The notes under the pieces: generated by a model
What the model was told of the DNA's origin: nothing
The model's database searches: none
The model's input: the letters and a program-made list of their open reading frames with translations, nothing else
Source: Mycetocola_B reblochoni
Lineage (GTDB): Bacteria > Actinomycetota > Actinomycetes > Actinomycetales > Microbacteriaceae
Assembly: GCF_003667525.1 (NCBI RefSeq)
Contig: NZ_RCUW01000024.1
Coordinates: 1 to 7,884 of the forward strand
Direction of reading: 5' to 3'
DNA: 7,884 nucleotides
Position numbers and translations under genes: made by a program
Shown: positions 1 to 6,100 of the stretch, in pieces
Layout: each line of letters opens with the position of its first letter
How positions within the stretch are numbered: position 1 is the stretch's first letter

Positions 1-8
1 GAGTCGGC

Positions 9-48
9 GCCGGTGAGCGTCGCGCCCGCGGGGGTGGCGCTCACCGGC
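9..48. repeat. 11 bp perfect inverted repeat (hairpin)
   Basis: GCCGGTGAGCG at 9-19 is the exact reverse complement of CGCTCACCGGC at 38-48, with an 18 base GC-rich loop. No T-run follows on either side, so it is not a typical intrinsic terminator. It may belong to the putative IS end, or be the end of an upstream transcription unit. Confidence 0.55.
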
Positions 49-125
49 AATACCCCTGGCCCCGAGAACAAATATCGGCTGGCCCCGAACCGCAATAATC
101 AGTGGCCCTCAAGACTCCAAATACT
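35..125. repeat. Four 22-23 bp tandem repeat units
   Basis: Units start at 35, 57, 80 and 103, giving spacings of 22, 23 and 23 bp. The first nine bases are TGGCGCTCA, TGGCCCCGA, TGGCCCCGA and TGGCCCTCA. An AATA lies at offset 14 in units 1-3 and at offset 17 in unit 4. This is read directly from the sequence. The interpretation as transposase-binding terminal repeats is inference. Confidence 0.65.
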
Positions 126-131
126 CATTCA

Positions 132-892
132 CGTTCGTCGCCGCCGACGCGCTGACCATGAAGGTCCGCGAAGGCGGCCGGGTCATCAACGCCGTCGTGC
201 TCGTCGCGACCGGCGTCAATGCCGACGGCCGCCGGGAGGTCCTCGGCCTGCGCGTCGCCACGAGCGAGACCGGGGCCGCCTGGAACTCGTTCTTCGCCGA
301 CCTCGTCGCCCGCGGTCTGGCCGGGGTCCGCCTGGTCACCTCTGACGCGCACCAGGGCCTCGTGGAGGCCATCGCCGCGAACCTGCCCGGCGCGGTCTGG
401 CAACGCTGCCGCACCCATTACGCCGCGAACCTGATGTCCGTGACACCGAAAAGCATGTGGCCGGCCGTCAAGGCGATGCTGCACTCCGTCTACGACCAGC
501 CCGACGCCGAGGCAGTCAACGCCCAGTTCGATCGGCTCCTGGACTACGTCGACCAGAAGCTCCCCGCCGCGTTCGAGCACCTCGACAACGCGAGAGCAGA
601 CATCCTCGCGTTCACCGGGTTCCCCGAAGGGCTCTGGCAGCAGATCTGGTCCAACAACCCCAATGAGCGATTGAACCGGGAGATCCGCCGCCGCACCGAC
701 TCCGTCGGCATCTTCCCCAACCGCGACGCGATCATCCGCCTCGTCGGCGCGGTCCTCGCCGAACAGACCGACGAATGGGCCGAAGGACGCCGCTACCTCG
801 GCCTCGACATCCTCGCCAAAAGCCGCCTCACCCTCATCGCCGACACCAGCCCCGAGGAGGTGACCGACAGCATCCTCGAACTCAGCGCCTAA
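132..892 (+). pseudogene. IS256-family (Mutator-type) transposase, 5'-truncated
   Basis: The frame is open to the stop at 890-892 and is clearly an IS256-family DDE transposase. Numbering from the first in-frame ATG (158), it has the second catalytic Asp in a TSDAH motif (residue 63), the family hallmark WQRCRTH (81-87), and the catalytic Glu in NNPNERLN (Glu170), followed by the conserved IFPNRDAIIRLVGAVL block. The first catalytic Asp (codon 146-148, in FVAADALT) lies upstream of that ATG. Family members are about 400-430 residues, so roughly the first 160 residues, including the DNA-binding part, are missing. No GTG, TTG or ATG start exists upstream in frame before the junction at ~131. 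A protein from ATG158 would lack a catalytic residue, so I call it inactive. The remaining frame has no stops or frameshifts, suggesting recent truncation. Confidence 0.88.
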
Positions 893-916
893 ACCCTCAC
901 ATCGAAGGACCGAGCG

Positions 917-1702
917 CTACACCACTACCGGGGACTTGACCAACGCTACGCCGAGGTTGCGCGCCACTTCCCCCGCCCTGGCTTCAACGCGCGCATCGAC
1001 GCCTGCGAGGATGGCGGCGGCCCTCAGCGGCAGCTCGAAGGTGTAGGTGGCGGTCTTCAGCCGGCTCATCTCGAGCACAGTTGTGAGATCGGGATCGATG
1101 ACCCCATCGCTCAGGCCGACATCGAGGTGCTCACCGACGATCGACTCGGTGATCGTGCGGTCGAGGAGGTCGAGGAGGGCGAGGCGTGTGTGCTCTGGCG
1201 CAGCGATCCGAGCGAGCTCCTGGTGAACCGCGGAGAGCATCAGGTCGCCGAGCAAGATCCCGTTGCTTCTCGCCCAGTGCAGCGAACGGTCTTTTGCCGA
1301 AGCGGCTCCTCTGCTCTGCCTGACTGTTTTCGCTTCAGCGCGCACACAACCGATGACGTTCGGTGCGCCTCGGCGCAAGAGATCCTCATCAATCACGTCG
1401 TCGTGCAGCAGAAACGAGAAGTGGAGCAGTTCGGCGGCAGCGGCGACCCTGAGCGCAGTATCTCGCGACGCGGGATCGCTCCCCGGAGCACTCGCGAGCG
1501 CGTCGAACGCTCCCATCAGTAGTCTCGGGCGCAGCAGTTTGCCGCCGAGCAGCGTGTTGGCCCCGAGCTGCCAGAGCCTAGCGAAGTGAGGCCCGTGCGC
1601 GACACTACGCGCCCTTTGCCCCTCGAGCATCTTGCGAATGGAGTTTTCGATCTCGAGGAGCAGCGTGTCAGTTTCTCCTGGTGTCTGCAGCGTGTCAAGC
1701 AT
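917..1702 (-). pseudogene. crtE: Polyprenyl (geranylgeranyl) diphosphate synthase, 3'-truncated by IS256
   Basis: This trans-isoprenyl diphosphate synthase would condense isopentenyl diphosphate with allylic diphosphates to give GGPP or a similar chain. The ATG at 1702 overlaps the idi stop (ATGCTTGA), with GGAGG eight bases upstream (1711-1715), so idi and this gene are translationally coupled. From this start, visible motifs are GGK (53-55) and RP (58-59), the first Asp-rich motif HDDVIDEDLLRRG with DDVID at 101-105, LLGDLML (150-156), GEHLDV (190-195) and KTATYTFELPLRAA (216-229). The protein keeps the family consensus up to LGVA (250-253) and then reads VKSPVVV and a TAG supplied by the IS256 end. 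Family members are about 330-370 residues. This one is 261, so FQLxDDxxD, the second magnesium-binding motif, is lost and activity is very unlikely. crtE versus idsA is chosen from the idi/MarR context, and chain length cannot be read from the sequence. Confidence 0.88.
918..941. repeat. Probable right terminal inverted repeat of the IS256 element
   Basis: The 24 bases before the junction end in GGGGACTTGACC, so the outermost bases on the other strand read GGTCAAGTCCCC, the kind of GG-starting terminus expected for this family. The mate at the left end is missing, so the call rests on position (26 bp after the transposase stop, exactly at the gene disruption) and not on a matched pair. Confidence 0.6.
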
Positions 1703-2246
1703 GACTCGGGCCTCCGACGAACGCGCCGGTTGCGTGCAGAAGGGGCAGCTGCTCGCGCAGCCACGGGCTAAAGGCGAAGGGCGCGCTCTCAACCGCAGTC
1801 TGAAGTGCTTCGGGATCAACCCAGTCCCAGTCCATAATCTCGTCGACGCTCGGCGCGATGTCTCGGTCGACGATCGCGGTGAAGACGGGGCAGAGCTCGT
1901 GCTCGACTGTGCCGCTCGCGTCGACCGCGCGATAGCGGAAGTCGGGCAGCCGCTCGGTGACCGCTTCGATGCTGGTGCCGAGTTCCTGCCCTGCCCGGCG
2001 TCGCACGGCGTCGGCGTTGTTCTCGCCCGGGCCGGGATGTCTGCAGAAGCTATTCGTCCATACCCCCGGCCAGGTGCGCTTGGTGAGCGCGCGCCGGGTG
2101 ACGAGCAGACGGCCGGTTCGATCGAGCAGATAACAGGAGAACGCAAGATGAAGCGGCGTGTTCGAGGTGTGCACCTCCGCCTTCAGGGCTGTTCCGGCCG
2201 GTGCTCCAGATTCGTCGAGCAACACCACCATTTCGTTCTGGCCCAT
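1695..2246 (-). CDS. idi: Isopentenyl-diphosphate delta-isomerase, type 1
   Basis: This cytosolic Nudix-fold enzyme interconverts isopentenyl and dimethylallyl diphosphate, supplying the allylic primer for the adjacent prenyl synthase. The ATG at 2246 is chosen because GGAGG sits five bases upstream; a TTG at 2267 in the same frame has no good ribosome site. The product is 183 residues, matching the ~180 of the E. coli enzyme. All expected active-site residues are present and almost in E. coli register: catalytic Cys68 in WTNSFCRHP, metal ligands His26, His33, His70, Glu115 and Glu117 (the last two in VEHELCPVF), plus LVTRRALTKRTWPGVW and FSPWLREQ. The gene is intact and is the first of an operon running into the broken synthase, with an 8 bp stop/start overlap. 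It is divergent from the MarR gene and probably controlled by it. I am confident of function. Confidence 0.95.
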   Translation of the reverse strand: MGQNEMVVLLDESGAPAGTALKAEVHTSNTPLHLAFSCYLLDRTGRLLVTRRALTKRTWPGVWTNSFCRHPGPGENNADAVRRRAGQELGTSIEAVTERLPDFRYRAVDASGTVEHELCPVFTAIVDRDIAPSVDEIMDWDWVDPEALQTAVESAPFAFSPWLREQLPLLHATGAFVGGPSHA

Positions 2247-2277
2247 GTGGCCCTCCGCCCTTACCAATATGTTTCCT

Positions 2278-2306
2278 TTGGATTATTATTGCGTCCGGTA
2301 GATACT
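2278..2306 (+). promoter_or_regulatory. Candidate marR promoter
   Basis: TTGGAT (2278-2283) and GATACT (2301-2306) are spaced by 17 bp, a plausible sigma-70-type pair. This would give a leader of roughly 45 bases before the ATG at 2360. An alternative pair using TTGCGT (2289-2294) and AAGAAT (2313-2318) with 18 bp spacing cannot be excluded. Confidence 0.4.
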
Positions 2307-2309
2307 CAA
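2281..2309 (-). promoter_or_regulatory. Candidate idi-crtE promoter
   Basis: On the minus strand TTGAGT (2309-2304) is followed after 16 bp by AATAAT (2287-2282), or after 17 bp by ATAATC (2286-2281). A start near 2275 would leave a ~30 base leader to the idi ATG at 2246. The -10 region coincides with the left arm of the inverted repeat. Confidence 0.4.
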
Positions 2310-2321
2310 CGCAAGAATAAT
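2282..2321. promoter_or_regulatory. Candidate MarR operator: 13 bp imperfect inverted repeat
   Basis: Half-sites ATTATTATTGCGT (2282-2294) and ACGCAAGAATAAT (2309-2321) are reverse complements at 12 of 13 positions, with a 14 bp spacer. The left arm covers the likely idi -10 box and lies between the likely marR -35 and -10. The right arm abuts the idi -35 and covers the marR start-point region. Such a site could repress idi-crtE and autoregulate marR. MarR dimers usually bind 16-20 bp palindromes, so the 40 bp structure might be two dimer sites. That it is the operator of this MarR protein is inference from position and symmetry. Confidence 0.55.
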
Positions 2322-2359
2322 ATATGCGCAAGCAGGTTAAAGAAACGTAGGATGACGGT

Positions 2360-2929
2360 ATGGAGAAGAGCAACTCCGCCGAGGCGAACACACGCATCTC
2401 GGAGAACCTATACCGCGTGGGCATGCGGGCGGGGAGCAGCGACCTCGTTGACGCCTCCGGCGTTGCTCCTGAGGCGATGGCGGAGATCGCCGAGCTCATG
2501 AATTCGCTCGCCAAGTTGCGGGAGGCAGAGAAGCGTCTCTCCGATGCATCCCGCGCCTACATGAAATTGAGCGAGCAGGACATGCGCGCCCTGCACTACC
2601 TGATCGTCGCGAAGCGGCAGGGTGAGATCGTCACGCCCGGGATGATCGCCGCGCACCTCGAGATTTCCGCCGCATCGACGACGAAACTCCTGAACCGGCT
2701 CGAACGCGAAGGGCACATCGTTCGGCACGTTCACCCGCGTGATCGGCGCGCTCTCATGATCGAGGTCACCCCCAAAACCGAGGCATCGGCGAAGCAGACG
2801 GTGGGTAAGCAGCAAGCGCGGCGCTTCTACGCGGCGGCCCGTCTCACCAGCGAAGAGCGCGCCGCGGTGACCCGCTTTCTCACCGACATGGCCAACGAGA
2901 TCTCTCTCACCCGCGCCGACTGGGCGTAG
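2360..2929 (+). CDS. MarR-family transcriptional regulator, CrtR-like by context
   Basis: This 189-residue protein carries a MarR winged helix-turn-helix. The fold begins around LSEQDMRALHYL (70-81), the recognition helix is in SAASTTKLLNRLEREG (103-118), and the wing has the family signature HPRDRRALMIEVTP (125-138). Before the domain there is a ~65-residue N-terminal extension that includes a likely helix (38-66), longer than in minimal MarR proteins of ~145 residues and probably used in dimerisation. It has AGGA seven bases before the ATG and is divergent from idi and the prenyl synthase. In Corynebacterium glutamicum, a MarR-type repressor (CrtR) is encoded divergently from the crtE operon and is released from DNA by isoprenoid diphosphates, mainly GGPP. 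The same arrangement here suggests the same role, but ligand specificity cannot be seen in the sequence. Confidence 0.9.
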   Translation: MEKSNSAEANTRISENLYRVGMRAGSSDLVDASGVAPEAMAEIAELMNSLAKLREAEKRLSDASRAYMKLSEQDMRALHYLIVAKRQGEIVTPGMIAAHLEISAASTTKLLNRLEREGHIVRHVHPRDRRALMIEVTPKTEASAKQTVGKQQARRFYAAARLTSEERAAVTRFLTDMANEISLTRADWA

Positions 2930-2986
2930 TCGTAGATGGAATCTACCGCACCCGGCGGCCGCGCGGGCACGAGCGCAAAATGAAAT

Positions 2987-3028
2987 GGCCTGCCCGAACG
3001 CGGTATGAAAACCGGGTTCGGGCAGGCC
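2987..3028. terminator. Strong intrinsic hairpin between convergent genes
   Basis: GGCCTGCCCGAAC (2987-2999) and GTTCGGGCAGGCC (3016-3028) form a perfect 13 bp stem. The loop contains a further four-pair stem (CGGT 3001-3004 with ACCG 3011-3014). Read on the minus strand the stem is followed by ATTTCATTTTG, so it best fits termination of the adhesin transcript. On the plus strand, where marR ends 57 bp upstream, no T-run follows. It may still stop both. Confidence 0.8.
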
Positions 3029-3031
3029 GAG

Positions 3032-3079
3032 GGCGGAGCGTTCTTCGCTATCTATGGGGGTAGATGGTCGCGTTCCGCC
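3032..3079. repeat. Second intergenic stem-loop
   Basis: GGCGGAGCG (3032-3040) pairs with CGTTCCGCC (3071-3079) at 8 of 9 positions, the exception being a possible G-U pair on one strand. Inside, ATCTA (3050-3054) pairs with TAGAT (3061-3065). It begins four bases after the terminator hairpin. No T-run follows. Confidence 0.5.
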
Positions 3080-3082
3080 TCG

Positions 3083-3124
3083 CTTGCTGGAAGCACATCA
3101 TGGGACGATTGTGCTCCCAGCAAG
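3083..3124 (-). repeat. Third intergenic stem-loop, just after the adhesin stop
   Basis: CTTGCTGGAAGCACA (3083-3097) and TGTGCTCCCAGCAAG (3110-3124) pair at 14 of 15 positions with a 12 base loop. In minus-strand RNA the odd position becomes a G-U pair, so the whole stem closes. It starts 17 bases after the adhesin stop codon and lacks a U-tract, so it may protect the 3' end of that messenger or assist the downstream terminator. Confidence 0.65.
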
Positions 3125-3141
3125 ATTGGGCGCATCAGGAG

Positions 3142-6100
3142 TTAGATCGTCTCTTCTTCATGACGGCGGAACCGAGCCAGCATCAGGGCGCCACCAGCGA
3201 GGAGCGCAACCGCTCCTACTCCGGCCAGCGGCCACATCATCTGTCCACCTGTGTGAGCGAGAGGCTCCTTGGGGCTATCCGGGGTTCCGGGGGTTCCAGG
3301 GGTGGGCTCCGTAGGAATCTCAACACGGTCCGGGGGCGACACCGGGTTCTCCGGGTCGCCGGGGGTGTTCGGCGGCACGTTACCGGAAGCGGTTGCGATG
3401 TTGACGATCGTTCCCGCGGCAGCATCAGCCTTCGTGATGGTGTAGTTCGCAGACTCGCACATCATGTCGGCCTTTGCTTCGAGTTCATCGGAGGGGCACG
3501 CGATGCCGACGCCCAGACGATCGAGCTTCGGGTCGTTGACCTTCACATCGCTCAGGTCGATGTTGCCGGTGTTTGTCACCTTGAAAGTCCACTTGACCAG
3601 GTCGCCCGGATCGTTCTTGCCGTTGTTGTTGGCATCGTCAACGATCGTGTAGTCCTTGTCGATGAGGATCCCGGTGTGGATGATCGTCACGTCGAGCTTG
3701 CCGGAAGCGCTCAGACCATTCTCATCGGTGACCGTGTACGGCTGCTGCGTGACGGGGCCGTCGTAGTCCTTTTCAGGGGTGAAGGTCGACGTGACCTTGC
3801 CGTCTTTGAGTTCGAGCTTCCAGGTGCCCTCGCCCGGCACGACCTTTTCGGTCTCACCGTTGTCGAACACTGCCGACACGATGGGACTGTTTCCGGGAGT
3901 CACGGTCGGCGTCAGAGTCGCCGTCTCGTTCGGCTTAATGACCTTGGCCTGGTCGCCGGCCTTCGGTGGCTGGTTGATGTTCACCTTCAGCTCACCGGTC
4001 GCGGTCTCACCGTTCGAGTCGGTCACGGTGTACTTCTGCGGCGTGACGGGGCCGTCGTAGTCCTTCTCTGGAGTGAAGGTCGAGACGGGCTTGCCCTCGA
4101 CGAGCTCGATCGTCCACGTACCCTCACCGGGAACAACCTTCTCCGTGGTGCCGTCGTCGAAGGTCACCTTCTCGATGTCACCGGAACCGGGCGTCACGTC
4201 AGGATTCAGCGTAGCCGTCGTGTTCGGGTTGATGGTCTTCTCATCATCGCCTGCGGCAGGACGGATCGTCACGTCGAGCGTCGAAGAAGCCTTCTCGCCA
4301 TTCTCGTCAGTCACCGTGTAGTTCTGCTGCGTTACCGGGCCGGTGAAACCGTCCTCAGGCGTGAAGGTCGCAACCACCTTGCCGTCCTTCAGCTCGATGT
4401 TCCAAGTACCCTCACCCTCAACAACCTTCGTGGTCTGGCCGTTGTCAAACGCCGCCTGCTCGAGAGGGGCAGAGCCGGGCGTCGTGGTCGGGTTCAGCGT
4501 CGCGGTCTCACCCTGGTCGACGATCACCTTGTCGGGGTCAGCTACGGGTCGGATCGTCACGTCAAGCGTGGAGGACGCCGTCAGGTTGTTCGAGTCGGTG
4601 ACGGTGTACTTCTGTTGCGTCACCGGGCCGGTGAAACCTTCCTCAGGCGTGAACGTCGCAACAACCTTGCCGTCCTTCAGCTCAATGCTCCAGGTACCCT
4701 CGCCCTCGACGACCTTCGAGGTCTCGCCGTTGTCGAACGCAACGTCGGTCAGGTCACCCGTGCCCGCCGTGGTCTCCGGGTTCAGCGTTGCGGTTTCGCC
4801 CTGATCGACGGTCTTCGCGTCGGGCTCTGCCGCAGGCGGCTGGTTGATGTTCACGTCGAGCGTCGATTCGGCGGTCAGGCCGAACTCGTCGGTGATGGTG
4901 TACTTCTGCTGCGTCACCGGGCCGGTGTAATCCTGCTCCGGAGTGAACTTCGCCTGCGGCTTCCCGTCGACGAGTTCGATGGTCCAAGTGCCCTCACCGG
5001 GGACAACCTTTTCGGCGGAGCCATCATCGAAGGTAACCTTCGTGATCGCACCGTTGCCCTTGGTTACCTCGGGGGTGAGGGTTGCGGTCTGGTTCGGATT
5101 GATCGTCTTTGTGTCAGGGTCGGCCTTGGGCGCTTTCGCGGTGGACGTAGCCACGCACTTCGAAGCACCATTCGGTGGAGCATTCACCGTCGCAGTCAGG
5201 CCATCCTCAGAGAGGGTGGGCGTGACGCTTACACCGTTCACGCTGCACTCCCAGGTGATGTCGTAGGCGCCTGCGGGAGTATTGCCGCCAGTCTTGGAGA
5301 CCGTGTAGTCCGTCGGCACCTCCTCGGTCGAGGAGAGGAACTGATACGGCGAGTCGATGTTCTCACCACCATCACTGGTGGCCTTCCCCAGCTCCCCCGA
5401 GGGGTTCTTGGCGTTCACTGTGAATTCGGCGTCGGATCCGCCGTCCTGTGCAACATTGATACCCGATGTGGAGGTGCTCAGCACGACCGCGAACGCCACG
5501 CCTTCGCGCGAAGATGCGTAGTTGTTGCGGAACTGCGAGGAGATCCAGGTCGGCGAATCGGCCGAGACCATCAGAATTCCGCGGTCACCGTTCGGCAGAT
5601 CACGGGGGCCACCCGTGCAGTCGACCGTTGTCGTGCCGATTCCGGTCAGAGCGCCGGTGCAGGGCTGGTTTCCGCCATTCGGCACAGCGCGGGTGTATTC
5701 CGAGAGGTTCGAGCTACTCGACCAGCTGAAGCCTTCACCAGCCCCTGTCGATTCTGCATCCGCCATCACCAGGGCGTAACCAGACGTCACCGGCAGGTTC
5801 GTCTGCGTGTCGAGAACGGTGATGTTCTTCAGCTCGATCGTGTCGCGCAGCATGTTGTCTCCGCTGTGCGAATCGGTTGCCTGATAGAGCGCGGGCTTGC
5901 CGGTGGTGCCGAGGTAGAAGTCCTCGCCGGCTTTCGTGGTGCCAAGTACCGACCCTGGCCAGGTGGGGAGCGCGGTCGCCTGAACGCCCTGAGAACCGTC
6001 GGTGCCAGCACTCACGACAGCGGTCATGTCGAACTGGTAGCGCCCGACCGTCAGCGACAAGGGCTTCGATACCGAACCACTGCTGAGCTCTTCGGCCGAA

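Larger units (their letters stand above)
1..131. mobile_element. Probable terminal end of an IS21-like element (partial)
   Basis: This stretch has no convincing coding frame. It consists of 22-23 bp tandem units, each opening with TGGC: units begin at 35, 57, 80 and 103, and an AATA follows 14 bases after the unit start in the first three. Multiple spaced terminal repeats of this kind are typical of the ends of actinobacterial IS21-family elements, where the transposase binds, and such elements end in CA. The recognisable IS256 transposase reading frame begins immediately after the CA at 130-131. I infer that an IS21-like element inserted into the older IS256 copy and that only its terminal ~131 bp are in the window. 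No IstA/IstB sequence is visible, so the family assignment rests only on the repeat pattern and the junction. It could instead be an unrelated sequence joined by a deletion. Confidence 0.45.
132..941 (+). mobile_element. IS256-family insertion sequence, right portion only
   Basis: The element comprises the truncated transposase gene plus 49 bp of 3' flank, ending at about 941. The right limit is set where the polyprenyl synthase reading frame on the other strand leaves its family consensus: LGVA is retained and the next residues, VKSPVVV and a stop, are read from the IS. The left inverted repeat is absent because the element is cut at ~131. The usual 8-9 bp target duplication therefore cannot be checked. 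The base sequence just right of the end, AACGCTAC (942-949), does not occur in 1-131. Confidence 0.75.
2247..2359. promoter_or_regulatory. Divergent idi / marR control region
   Basis: These 113 bp separate the two start codons and are markedly AT-richer than the flanking genes. They hold the ribosome sites of both genes (GGAGG for idi; AGGA at 2349-2352, seven bases before the marR ATG), candidate promoters in both directions and an extended inverted repeat. The hexamer CGCAAG also occurs twice in direct orientation, at 2310-2315 and 2327-2332, 17 bp apart. Confidence 0.75.

Noticed and set aside
125..580. Minus-strand open frames under the IS256 transposase gene
   Set aside because: They are composition-driven shadows. 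The plus frame has clear IS256 motifs.
1703..2146. A longer 409-residue form of the prenyl synthase starting at 2146
   Set aside because: The extra N-terminal residues are antisense-free but out-of-frame shadow of idi, with Arg/Ser/Pro-rich low-complexity sequence. The ATG at 1702 has a GGAGG and overlaps the idi stop in the usual way.
2247..2267. An upstream TTG start for idi
   Set aside because: It would place the good GGAGG ribosome site inside the coding sequence. The ATG at 2246 gives a length and active-site numbering matching the E. coli enzyme.
3679..5124. CRISPR-like or DNA-level regular repeats
   Set aside because: The periodicity of 288-294 bp is coding and explained by protein repeats. 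There are no short identical repeats with unique spacers.
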